Translations under genes and position numbers: made by a program
Notes under the pieces: generated by a model
Database searches by the model: none
The model's input: only the letters and a program-made list of their open reading frames with translations
Told to the model about the DNA's origin: nothing
Shown: piece by piece, positions 32,020 through 44,900 of the stretch
Numbering within the stretch: the stretch's first letter is position 1
Layout of the letters: each line of letters begins with the position of its first letter
Assembly: GCA_021234155.1 (NCBI GenBank)
Contig: JAJEKV010000048.1
Location: forward strand, 2,842,841 to 2,906,840
DNA from: Isoetes taiwanensis
Taxonomy: Eukaryota > Streptophyta > Lycopodiopsida > Isoetales > Isoetaceae
Reading direction: 5' to 3'
DNA length: 64,000 bases

Positions 32020-35000
32020 ATACGTCCTTACTTCGACCTTCTCTCCACTACCTCTGCTTCTTTCTGTCAGCGTGCTCTGCTTGTTGCTTCCGAAATCCAG
32101 ATTTCCTGAATCCGGCTTCCTTCTGTAGCAATCCGCTCTGCCCTGATAACAGGCCGCCTATCTTTTGTTGAAGGGCCCTGCCAACGTGGCAAGGCCACGT
32201 GGCGACCACCCAGGCATCAGGAAGATCCGGCCTGCCGCCCAACTCATTCACTGCCCGATGATCAGGTAGGTGGCATCCCCGATTTAGGGGTGCTCAAAAG
32301 GTGCTGGTCATGAATTATTCAAGACGAAAAACTTGCCTCAGAAAGTGCACGAAAGCCTCTATCTCTAGATACGTTTTCATTTATTATGTCCTTCATGGAG
32401 CCCAAGTCACTAGACAGCAGTGAAGTCAATTCTCCTAATTAAGTAAGTAGTAAGTAAGAAATTTTTTAAGTAAGTAGATTTCACATAAAACTTCCCTGCT
32501 TAAAAGTGAGGGGGTGCAGGTGCATATACGTTATGGCAATCAAAGAACTCAACCTGGGTGGAAACGAAAATCTTAAAAAAAATTAGAATGACAAGAAACG
32601 GGAAATAAAGATTGCTCTTGGAATGGTGCACATTTACTTTATGTCCAATATATTGACAATGGTGTCAGTAGCATATGACAAGTACCTTTTGAAAGGGAAG
32701 ACATCACTTTTTCCCATGTGTTGATCAAGTTAGTAACAAAAACAACAGTGAAGACGAGCTCCATTGAATAGATCATGCCTAAATTTCCCATCAGTTTCCA
32801 TAGGGACTCTCTGCGTTTTCCAATCAAAGCTTCAAAAAATCTTCCGAGATAAATAAAACTTCCTCGCTTGTTAAGGAAGCCAAATGGGCACCATTAATCT
32901 TGTGAACTGATTTTAAAAAACTCACCTAATAACTCCAGATTGCGGAGGGTGCAACTTTATGCAACTAATCAAAGCAAATTTAGTTTCACTAAAAGATTCC
33001 ATCTCCTTCTACAAGAAATGACCGACAACCTCCATGTAACGCGGGTTTGGGACGCATTCCAAAGAACGGGATAAATGGAGCTTTTCGCCATTGTCTTTCG
33101 GAAATTCTCACAGAAGCTATATCGATGGTGTAGGTGAAACATACATGTCCGAGAATTGGCTTTAGTTTTCCATGCATCGTAAGCTCGCTTCCATGGTCCT
33201 CAAGAGTATGGCATTATAAGAAAAGATTGATTGTCCAACTCACATGAAGAAGAATTATCAGCAGTAAATTGAGTTGAAATGAATTATTATGTTATCCCCA
33301 ACAAAGCCTTTTGCCCTTTTGTGTTTTCTCTCCCCGCTCAAGGCCCAATTATCCGTCACGCCTCCTACTCCTTTTGGGTTGGGCACCGGGAGCCAACCCT
33401 TTCATTGGTGGTCCGGGATGGGGTTTTTTGGGTTGGACGGCCGAGATTAGCTTGGGCTTTTGGACTACCTGCATGCTCATAAGTGTCAGCTTTAGTCGCT
33501 GTCTAGCTACTGGGCCACGGACAAATATGTGAGGGATATGCTTCTGAGTAATACTTAATCGGAGGATTCTTCTTCCTAAACTTTCGCCTCCCAAAACCTT
33601 AAATTAGATCCCATTCCTGTTCCAGCCCTATTCATTAGTGATTGTAGACTAAATGACAAGGTCCTTGAGTGCTTATAAGTAGCCACAAAGATGCTTATGC
33701 ATGCAATTTAGGATGAAAACAACACCACGCTACAATTACAATATCAACATTTCAGCCATGCTAAGGTCAACTCTGGCTAAGCCCCATATGAATCTTAATA
33801 CACAATATTTCCAGTCAGAAGTTAGTGCCAGCTTGGCTAAGCCCCATATGAGTTCTTCTTTAATAATACCCATTTTACGAAAAAAGAACTTTTATTGATG
33901 TGTCCATTCAGAACCTATAAAACAAAAAAAAATAGTTTGCTCCCTTCCATAAATCATAGTCTTTTGATTGTGGTATTACGTACGATTTGTAAAACCTTTT
34001 TCTTTTTAGGTCTACGAATCTAAGGTGTCAATGTCATAATCGCTAATGCCTCTATTCAAAGAGGATGAAGATTTCAGCTATCATGGGCATGAGATCTGGA
34101 GGACAATTGATGCAAGATTCAACCATAACAAAAAGATCTACGCATAAGTTTTCTTCCTCTCCGGGATAAGTTATTTTTCACTCAGGGTTCATTTTCTGCA
34201 TAGTAATGTGATTTCTATATATAGACTTATATTCTGATAACATAAAGATAGCATGGAGAATAGTAGTCAAATTACATAATGAACCTGATTGTTAGACGCA
34301 TCTAGAGGTATAATGGGAGAGGAGAGGAAACGGTGAAAGAAAGGGAGCGCGAGTAAATCCAACTGGGGAACAAAGGGAGAATTCCCACAAAGACGCAAGA
34401 GAGCGCTTGCAAATTTATAGTTGAGGGGCTTACAGACGCAGACTCTGGCTGCAGAGAGAGAGAGCTGCTATGAAAGTTTGATACGAAAATAGACAGAGTG
34501 AGAGAGAGAGAGCTAGAAATATGAAGCGTCTGCAAGGCAACGCCATCCGAAGCTAATGGATGGTGCTACCATATGTCCCTAAGGTGGTAACGGCTCAAAT
34601 CCAAGAGGAGAAGCATAATGAAGAAATGGAATTTACCAATGTCAAGAGCTAAGTATAGGGGCCCCAGCAGTGATGAGGGAAAGAGGGAGAAATTGTGAGA
34701 GAGGAGGGGCATTCAAGATCCAAGTGAGCAAGAGAGAGAGAGAGAGCTATTGCAGAGAGAACATCGGTTAGAAGCACTTAGCGTAGGAGGCATGTACATC
34801 ACAACGCCTCAGGTGGAGCTATGTGCCAAAAATGTGGATACTTTGGTAAAGGAGGTAGATGTCGTGATGTAATGGAGGCGGCAGATATTCCATCGCTGAA
34901 CACAACCATCTTCGGTTCCTCTTGATTCATCCACGACTTCCGCCACCCATTATGACGCCCGCTTGATATATCTAATCAGCCGTAAACCAAATGTGAGGGC

Positions 35001-38000
35001 TCAACAGAGGAGTGGGCTTCAATGCATCACAGCCTGCATGGCCACATGAACTCTGCGAATAAATCGTAGATATATTATGTGACGCCTGCCAAATTCCATT
35101 ACAACACCGAAAATGGTTTCCTCACGCAACAATGGAAGATGGTGGTTATTGCCACCTTTACTCCCATCTCGGCAAAATCAGAGACTTCTGCCAACATACC
35201 GTACTTTGCAAGGTTAGCTTAGAAAGGTAAATAGATTGTCGCTTTTAGTGTTCTTGGAGTAAGTGGACACCAGAGATTTAGAGTTTCCTTCAACCAGAAC
35301 CATAACAGGCCTAACGACTACCCACTACTTGCGCCGCTGAGAAATGGGGCATCCAATACATTGGTACATGCACGATGAATTAGAGATATATACATGTTGG
35401 GAGGTCGTATCGTGCCATTTCAATGGCCTGTGATCGTAGGGTCTAATTCTTGATCAAGTAAACCCTTTTATTCAAAAATCTCAACAATGGAAGCATACTA
35501 CGCCACTCCGGTGATATATAACTATATATGCGCAACCGCAGCGATGATATTGCAAACTATCGTGGATGTTAACAAGACAAACAATATTGCACCTCGGCGT
35601 CGGGTTTTGGATACTAAACCAGGGTGAACTAACCTTTGTAAATATACTTGATCCCATGTAATGCAGCCGCTAGTAATACCCTCTCCTCATTCCCAAGATG
35701 GCACAATTATTGGGGCCTCGTAAATGAACACCTGCCTTACACAGCTTGCTAATACTACAGTAATAGGTTGCTCCATGAAGATCGATTTGTCCACTACCGC
35801 TCTTTTGTGAGAGAGTACTGGGTTGACATGTACTCAAGAGTCAAGATGCACTCCATTGAATTACTTTAGAACATCTAAGATCTGCATTAGGAGAATACAA
35901 TATGATGAGGACTATCTCGAGCGAGAGAATGATGATCGAATCGACGCATTCCTACATCCTCTTTCTGGGGAGGTCGGCTGTGGTGCTCATTCAAGTTGTT
36001 GATGCATTGGCTCTGGGTTTAGAGCAAAAGGTCACCTAACTTTGTTTATCACCATGACAACGGTCACAGATTGGGCCGTGAATAAAGGAAATTCACGTGC
36101 CCTAATAAAATGCATCCGATGTTCCTATGTTCGCTGTCCGTTGTTTCCATGGAAGATTGCAGCGTTAAAAGAGCTCCTTCATGTTTTTTCAGCAGATATC
36201 ATATGTAATAACAGTCATAGAATTTCAAAACGTGTTGCCCCATTCCCACCTCGTCCTACTTAACTCCAGAGCCCCGAGATACCGCTGAATGCATCGATGA
36301 GATCATCTCCAATTACCCGCAGACCAAATCTTCTCGAGGGCAAGTTCAAAATTTATGATTCATAAGCATACTCATAGATGTCAATGCATGCAACTCGCTG
36401 CTGTGCAACATCCGGGTTGATATCACTCCAATCCACATATCTCGACTCAAAGGGTTATGTCCAAGATAGGAGAAGAACGGCGATGATGTATGGGTGGTGC
36501 CATATAATGCATTGCCCATGAATTGGATTGCCACATTATGGTGGATAATCTACGCGACATATATTCTCATACCTTTATGGATATTATTATATAAAGGATT
36601 CGACAAATGCGTTTTCGAAAGCTACCCAAGAGAGACATTCATCATTCATACCGCCATTAAGCAATCAAAGATGAAGAACCTACAAAAGCTCGTCGAGAAA
36701 ACACATCAAGGAGCTGTCGCTGGCCAACCATCAAGAATTAAGAGTACCATAAATGGGTCACTGTGAGAACATTCTTTATCCGATCAAGTTCATAAAAGAC
36801 CTCCTGTGGATGACATACAAAAGATTACTTTGACGGTATTTATCCCAACGAAGTGCATGGAGGACAATGTCCTATGATATAACTAATAAGGTCCTCATTG
36901 CTAACGTCTACCATTACATCTACCACTATCTAGCGCTACTACCCATCATCAAGTAGATCGATACTTTTACTTACCTTTAGATGTTCGGTTTGATAATGCT
37001 CACGACGCTCAAGATCACCTAACAACACACATTGATAGCTTCAATCCCGGCCTTTGGTAAACGTGACTGAACTACATGTAGAACAAGAACGCAGAAGGAT
37101 TCGTGACCAACATAGTTGAAGAAAAGAGTGAGGCGTACCAATAGTTTGTAGAATACGATTGCTATTGCCTCGAGTGGGAGAGGCATTCTACTTGAGACAA
37201 ATTTCACAGACCGCCTCGGGCATGACATGTATTGAGCTGGAAATCACAATGGACAACAATATGAACGATTTCAAGTCACGCTATGCGTATGGGTTGCTTT
37301 GGCGACATAACCAGGCTATATTAGTTGATGGAAGAAGTCGCCTCCTTATCATTGAGTCCCACACAACTACTAGCTTTTACATAGCGCCATCGACCAAGGT
37401 CCAAAGAATTGAGCTTGGCGGAGCAGTTCAAAGTACCAATGAGTGTTGACCGCTAGACGAAAGTACCCAAATGATGAAACAATCAGCTTTTAATGAATCC
37501 CTTCATTTAATCAACAACATTCTAACACAACATAAGACTAACATTTAGCATTTTATTCCAACTTCAGCCCCGCCTTGAAGAGATGTCATGCATGAATTGC
37601 TAAAATTTTCCACCATGGATTCGTGATTTCGAGATGAGGTAATGCAAGATGACGAAAGTATAATGAAAATGACCAACAAAGATATACGTACTGCTCTGAA
37701 TGGCTTGAATCAGAGCAAACTAACCTTTGTTCATCGATGGAAAGGCTTCTGCAGAGGGGTAAAGATTCCTTCTAAATTGCATATGCCCGCTGGATACGAG
37801 CCAACCAAGGTATAGTTCGCATGCGACGGTCAAAGATACAGTTCCAATACCCTCGAGGACGAATGTTCCACCGTTCCAAATCCCCGTGGAAGAAAAATAA
37901 TGCGTGGCTTCATCTGATGATGTAACACATTCTCGGGATAAATGGATCTCGCTTCATTGCGCCTAAGGTCATCATCTCGATGAATTTCATGGCCAATAAA

Positions 38001-39076
38001 GCCGCTATAGAAAGCACCCATCATCTATTACAACGTATCATGCAAGAATCCGTTTTCCCTTTGAGGCAAGCATTTCATTGCTCGAGACTTTAGACAAGTC
38101 GCTACCGTTGTAAAGGGAGGTGAGAAATGCAAAGATATAATGCATCCATAAAATCCTCATCACTATGGCGTACTTTTCGCGGTAATGAGATTGGAAGAAC
38201 CGATCCAGAATGCAGACTTCAATTAATGCATTTGTCGATCGTGATAGGAGAAAATCGGGAGGAGTCAATGGGGCCTCTAATTAGATATATTTAATATAAC
38301 TACTAGCATAGAAGATAAGATTGAATTTTTATATCCACCACATATCACAACTAATTTCATGTAAGACAATAATTTAAATACGCTTGTCGACAATTAATAA
38401 GAGAGTGTTGATAGCCTAATGATCGTGAGATTCTTTTGATAGAGTTCCTAGTCGACAAAAATCGTGATTATAGTCATGACCATATCATCAGCAAGACGTA
38501 AATCATACGCTACCACCCTTATACAACCTCCATTCCTTAATAACTTCACACATTCCTAACGTCCATGAGTCGGCTTAAAGTAGGGGCCATATGCCGCGAC
38601 ATGTTCATTGATATGGAAAAGGGTTTCGGTAAAATGCAAGAGTTATGGTCGCTTCAATGCACGCAAAATTTGTCATGGTGAAAGTGACCAGATTGAAAGC
38701 AATCCTTGTGACGATGCAATACATACCCGATTTCTAGAACCACTTTTTCTATCAACCGTAGAACCGCCTCCGACCACCGCTGCATCTACAATTGCCAATT
38801 CGCTTATCTTATTCGACCACCTTCAATAGCTGCCGGGCTGACATTGATCGCTGCCATTGACTCCGCGCATCGGCTGCATTTGCATTACGGCCAATTATAC
38901 ACGCATTTTACTCGATGCGAAGAGAGAAGACGCGACTTCATCCTCCTCTCAACAGAATACATCGAGCATACTTAAAAATATCGCCTATATGAGCTTCTCT
39001 CCGCTGATAAGGTACCTTTCTTTTAGCTCTTCTTGTATAGTTCACAAAGATGATGTAGCAAGCAGGCTGTCTCTAA
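32020..39076. other. Long intergenic stretch without a recognised gene
   Basis: No frame above about 100 codons carries a motif. Visible details: GA-rich microsatellites around 34450-34520 and 34730-34750, and two direct copies of TTGGCTAAGCCCCATATGA or its variant near 33775 and 33833. The frames and CpG content suggest old, mutated transposon sequence, but I could not identify RT, integrase or transposase motifs. Confidence 0.4.
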
Positions 39077-39235
39077 GGAGTTGGAACTTTAAGTAAGATA
39101 TGTCCTCCGGCTCTTCACATTGCATTGCATGAAAGCCTTTACAAAAGATGATGTGCGCTATCAGCTTCATAAGGAGTTGAACTTCAAGTAAGGTATGTCC
39201 TCCGGGCCTTCGCTGTGCACCATGTGATGGCCGAT
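39077..39235. repeat. Tandem duplication, ~95-bp unit
   Basis: AAGGAGTTGGAACTTTAAGTAAG with TATGTCCTCCGG and then an ATTGCATGAAAGCC-type segment is followed by AAGGAGTTGAACTTCAAGTAAGG with TATGTCCTCCGG. A third, weaker relative (CAAATAAGGTACATCCTC) lies near 39360. Confidence 0.65.
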
Positions 39236-39490
39236 CCTTATCTTGCATTAAATTTCGTCATAAATTGTGCTTGACGCGGCAGGCTTTCTCCGCCACTATT
39301 TAGACAGTACGTGACGGCTTCAAATTCTCTTCTAGATGACACCATTAAGGCAACCGGTTTCAAATAAGGTACATCCTCTACTCTTACCGGGTGCAATTTC
39401 ATTTATCCGCTTCATGATACATGATACATGCTATTTGATTACCATGAAATTTCCTCCATGCTTGATCAAAGTGAATAAATAAAATCCCCC

Positions 39491-39840
39491 ATCGCTGATG
39501 GTCTAGTGGTAAATCTATTATCATGGGTGGCCTCTTACCAAAGATCAAAGCCCACCGGGACTAGCACGCGTTGTTAAAAAAAAAGGAATGAAAAGGATAT
39601 CCATCAGCGCTTCTATGGCCTTAGCAAGTGGTCGTGCCATCGGTAATGGGAAATCCCCACCTGTGCCTCTAAAACCCATCAATTACCGTTGGATGGTGGT
39701 AACTAAAAAACATGAGATGATGAACGAATTAAGAAAGTGTATAAAATATCACGATGGCCTAGTGGTTAAGCCATTGGTTATGGGCAACCCCACCCGTGCC
39801 TTCAAACCCACCGACTACCATCTGATGTTGAAAAATTGAT
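39491..39840 (+). repeat. Cluster of three tRNA-derived SINE copies
   Basis: Copy 1 (39491-39585) has A box TGGTCTAGTGG (39499-39509) and ends in a nine-A run. Copy 2 (about 39608-39712) is more decayed but keeps GGCCTTAGCAAGTGG and CCTCTAAAACCCATCAATTA. Copy 3 (39750-39840) has A box TGGCCTAGTGG (39755-39765) and a B-box-like GCCTTCAAACC (39798-39808). All share a CCCACC.GAYTA-type end. None can form a full cloverleaf. A further B-box-like GGTTCAAATCCC is at about 39953. Confidence 0.65.
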
Positions 39841-39984
39841 ACTAAAAGAGAACTGGTAAAGGCAAAAGAGTTCACAAGAATGTAAGGAAATTTCATGGTG
39901 ATTGAAAATAGCTTCCATGTATCATATGGGCTTATTGAACACAAGGCAATAGCTGGTTCAAATCCCAATGGTTCGTGGTCCAAA

Positions 39985-41244
39985 ACAAATGTTGTAGACA
40001 TTTGGGGGCAGATCCAGTCAGTTTCCACCTTGAGTAGAGGAGCAAACGGTTTGACAATATAGTACAGCGGACCATCTTTATGGTGCATATCATAAATTTG
40101 TTCTCTATGGAATGCTATTGGGTTATCGGGTCATGTTTTTATTCATATTTATCTTGAATAACGACGGTATTAGACTATTTCCAAGAACTACGAGGTTATG
40201 ATTCTCCATGTTCAAACTTAGATTCTATTGATTTAATACAAATCATCTTTAAACACTGAATCATAAGGCCTTCTGCATGTATAGACGAAAGTTGGGGAAG
40301 AGAATGCTGCCTCGCTGACAAGTTTCTGTAAGTAAAATTTACATCTAGATACATTGCACTATCACCATAGTTTCGATTGTATGAGGATAAAATTTCTACC
40401 CAAACTCATGTTCGGTGGAGAAAATTTCCGCGTATACATTACTAAAGGAAACATCTATATAATCTACCTCGCCATCGTGTTGATTGCAAAACTTAATGAA
40501 TAAATCAATTATAAAGCCTAAGAATAAAACTCGCATAATTCATATTAATAATTGATAATATTAGTATGAGGTAAAACGCATGCCATCTGATATAGAAGTA
40601 CCCAGATTCTCGTCAGATTTGACTTCTTGTAGAGGCCACAAAACAAGACAACCAAGCAATAAGAAACTATAGTTATATGATCGTTTCAGAGAATGGAAAC
40701 ACTTTTAGCACTTGCAGAGATTGAAGAGAAAAAGTGCATGCAAAACATTTTTTAAAAAGTCAATATCAAAGATGAAGTAAAAAGATGCAGTATAGTATCC
40801 GATGAATCCTCTATGTTTCTCGTCAATTGATTATTTTTTTTTATAATTTATATTGCCTTATATCATACATGATATGAAGCACACATCTAAGTGATTTCTA
40901 GAGAGTCACAGATGATGCACATCGCATGTGATTACCAACGCCGTATCACCTTATTAATGGGGCCTTCTTTCCTTAAAGGCACTGTAAGTCATTATCAAAG
41001 AAAGAGAACTATCGAAAGGAAGTCATCATCATTTCAGAGGGTGCATAATGATTTTGAACTGAAGCCATCTGGACGCAAGACCCCTCAAAGTTAGAGGAGC
41101 ACAATCTATAACATGGGATTTTATTCCGTGCCCCATCTACGCCTTCAAAGCAAAGAATTTGCATCTCTATCTCAAAGACATAGAAGGGATTCTTCCCGCT
41201 ATTTTGACTTGGCATTTCTTTTCCTCAATTCTAGGCTCACGAGG
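39985..41244. other. Intergenic stretch with a dispersed repeat fragment
   Basis: The segment around 40275-40345 (GTATAGACGAAAGTTGGGG, AAGAGAATGC, then AAGTTTCTGTAAGTAAAATT) is related to 52425-52500. No gene was recognised. Confidence 0.4.
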
Positions 41245-41944
41245 CCAACACCAAGATTTGTACACCCATTTGCCCATGAAGAAGCCAGCAGACTTATAGC
41301 TTCCATTCAAGACGGGTGCACATCGCCTCTCGTGATTGAGACAGATCGTTGGGCCTCTGAAGCATCGGAGGATAGCCACAAGCAATTCGTATTTACTGAA
41401 GATGAGATCGTCATGCCTCTGATTCCGGGCCAAAGATTTGCCCATATCCGCAGATGTCTGACACTAGTGCCTACCGCTGCATGAGCTATTGAATAGGCAT
41501 CGGGCTTGTTGGGGTCATACCTGTGAGGTTATGGATGCAATTCAAGAACGTCATGCCCTCCGACTGCCCCAAAGATTTGCTCATATCCGAAATACGATGT
41601 TCGACATTTCAAGGCCTAGCCACCAAGCAAAGAAAGCATTGAATACTCTACACAAGGTTTATCAGGGGTCATACTCCGTGAGGTTATGGATGCAATTGAC
41701 TCGCTTAGGCCCCTCCGACAAAGATTAAACCGTCCTATTAATTGTACAAAATTCAACTCTACTTACATCGCTTAAGGTTTTTCCTCTCGAACCTCTTCGT
41801 AAGGTGGGTTTTTCATCCTCGACAAAGAATATCGGCCACGCTTTCCTCTTCTCGCTTGGGTCCATGGGCCATTGGTCTCCGTGGACGATAAAAATCTAAT
41901 CTAATTCCAATCTTAATTCCATTCTATTCTATTCTATTCTTATT
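41245..41944 (+). mobile_element. Second LINE 3' end, decayed
   Basis: CACCCATTTGCCCATGAAG, CTTATAGCTTCCATTC, GGGTGCACATCGCCTC and ATTGAGACAGATCGTTGGGC (41258-41357) match the LINE C-terminal segment at 28440-28525. An internal piece with GTGAGGTTATGGATGCAATT is duplicated (41530 and 41680). The hairpin-related region (41765-41815) and the tail GGGCCATTGGTCTCCGTGG with ATTCTATTCTATTCT end it at 41944. Frames are broken throughout. Confidence 0.8.
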
Positions 41945-44900
41945 GTGGTATTGCGTTCTTTTTGGCCTCACTTCTTCGCTAAATAAGTTCCTTCAACCTT
42001 TGCCCTCGATCCCATTTAAGTAAACTAAGTCTTCTTCTTTGTCTGGGAGTTCGCCATTCATCCTCCTATATATATGATTATTAAAAACCTGCTAAGCCAA
42101 AACCATTTTTATAAAAACCTAAAGCCGATTTCCACTAACTAGCGGGGAGTATTCCTTAAAAATAATAGCCAACAACAAATTTTACATCACATTCCTCGCC
42201 GCTCTTGCATCTTTCCATTAGTCATGGTAACTCAGATAGGTGGCATTGTTTTTATTGTTGTTATTGACTTATCTCTATCGCAATATTGCCCCAGAATAAA
42301 ATTCAAAGGCAATAGGAAGAACTTTTACCTAAAAATAGCTAAAGTCTTTCTCAATAAGGTCATAATGGAAGGCTTCAAAGTAGAAAATGCCTAACTCCGA
42401 AGTTTTTGTTATTACCTACCGGGAAGCTACCAGCTTAAACTCCGCCAAGCAGGGAATCCGCCCCGATTTTCTCGTGGGGACCAAACTAGAGTAAAATCAG
42501 CAATAGGTCCTTTTTGGAAAATGCCGCCTTATTTTCCCGGCAATACTATGTGAGGCAAGCTTCTCCCTTTAGCCATGTTTGTTGTCAAGCTGATCCGTCC
42601 AAAAGCGTTCTTACCTCTGCCGAACTCAACGATAATTTTGTTCCAAGCAACGCCAAGCATAAAAAAAGCTAATTGGGCTCTCCGTAGTAGTAAGGAGCAC
42701 TCCCAGGGCAAAGAAAGGTACGTTCTTAAACTGATTCTTGGCCCAGCAAATTTGTTGGATGTAACAAATATGAAATTTGCTTTGAAACAAACGAGAATTG
42801 ATTGAAAATGTCCATTTCTTAAATTAAATACCTGACGTTCCCTTTTAATTCTGGTGAGAAGGCTAAAACCAGGTAATTGCAAGATAAAACCAGTTAATTG
42901 TGGCCTTAGAATAGGCAAAAATCAGGTGGGAATTGCTTGGTCCATGACTTTGGTTTCAATTCCGTTGAAAACCTATCACGGGCCCAATTGAATTTGCTTT
43001 TTACGATAAGCTGGCTTAGATGCATTTTCCAATTCAATTTTCATCCAAGTAGTTTAAAGATTCCAGTTTGAAACACACATCTACCGCACTCGCTCTAATT
43101 CAAGTGATGCCACCTGTGGCTCCATTTTAACAAAATAGATTAGTAATTGGCCTATTCGTTGTGTTCTTTGCGTAAGCTTTGTACCTAGACTAACAGAAAG
43201 GTGCAGCCGAGCTGAAAAAAAAATCCGTAAGTTGCTGTCCCTATCTTAATCTTCTATATAGTAAGAAATCAGAAGCAAATAGTTAATCTAGCTGCCAATT
43301 TCTCGGCAGGAGAAATTAAAGATAAAGGCAACTTAATTCCGTGATAAAAGCAAAGCTAATTCAGTTGGAAACATAGGAATCCATCGCCTACATCATAAAA
43401 AGGGGGCTGCTTTTGTTTGCAAAGAGCGGTTGAATCTGGGAACAGTTGGCCTTTAGACTCCGGGCGTATTGACCTCCAAACGCCCACGCCCGTCAAAACG
43501 CAAGGAACAAACACATCCCTGCTGGAATTCACTTCCCGTCGCGAGCCCTGGTTATCCGCATTCCAACACATTCTTTTATGTTCTTCCTGATTGCATCCAT
43601 CCCGGGCACCGGCACAATGTAAATATAATAATCAAAATTAGAGTTTTGAAGATGGGCTCTGATGTGGAATAGTTGACGGGAACTTCCTATCACGCACTGC
43701 AGCCATAATACAGCCTTGACCACGCAGCCAAACACGCCCCGCCATTAGCGACCGGATTGGCGCGAAACCCATCGTTACCGACGTTGCTGTCCATTGTTCT
43801 GTTGCATTCCGCAGCAAGTCTGCGCTGCAACGTTATTGACTGTTCACTCGCACACCATCCTCCAGCCCACGCGATCGATCACAACGCATGTCCTTCCGCA
43901 TTCATCCCGTTCCGGCCAAAGCTTTTAGAATTCAAAGATCCGGCAAGAAAAAGCCTTCGCCTCGGGAATCAATCAATCCTTTGTCTTGAAATCAATTTCG
44001 TTTCCTCGTTTCTAGAATCATGACCAAGAACGCCTTGCAGTTAAAATGCATCTAGCTGTGATCATATAGGTCACATAAAAACCAGAGCAAATCGTTTGTA
44101 GTTTCCTAGGTGGAAAAATCAAACAAGGCCTGGACAGTGCTGAGGAAAAAACTCGCAAAAGAAATCCTTACCGCATGGCTTTAATTTGATTTCATCCCTA
44201 AAATGCTTGAGAAAGCAAAACTGAGCTTTCTGATACAGGATCAAAGAGGCAAAAGCTCCAAAAGGAGAAAAAAAGTGCATTGATCCGGCATTGCCTCTGC
44301 TTGAACGTTTATGGGCATGTCCAGAGTAGAATGTATTTCACACAGATTTTGTAACCAAAGACTGTGCATAACTCCTTGCACCTGCATAAATTAATACGAC
44401 CAATATTTTGTTTGCATCTATTGTTAGCATTCAGAGCTTTTGGGAACATGGTATTTTTGCCACAAAATATATGTCCGACCACGTCCACAAATTGGATTGG
44501 ATTGATTACCACCTATTGTTGGGCTTCAATCGAGACATCATGTTAGGAAACCGAGTACAATTTGTCAAATTAAAATGAAACCAGGCAAATGCAAATAACT
44601 GAGGTAAAAATGTGTCAGATTCAGATAATTAGGAGCGAGATTTCGCAAATTAAAACTTTCATAGGGTATGGTCGCCGCGGACTTATATTCCTCGAAAGCG
44701 ACGGAAGTTCCCCCGCCCTTTCAGCGTTGTCGCCATATTGCCATGGGTGGCAGCGCCTATGTACCGGCCGCTTTGTGGCCAGTGTCATTATTTGGGGTTC
44801 CGCTAACCGACACTGTGGTCCATCAACCGCGGCCTCCGCAGTTGGCCTCTCGTGAGGAGCTTAATGTCCCGCACACTGCGGCCTTGGGACACCATACTCA

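Noticed and set aside
43757-44023. Secreted protein ORF with signal-peptide-like start
   Set aside because: The frame starts at TTG, not ATG, and has no splice context; hydrophobicity alone is weak evidence.
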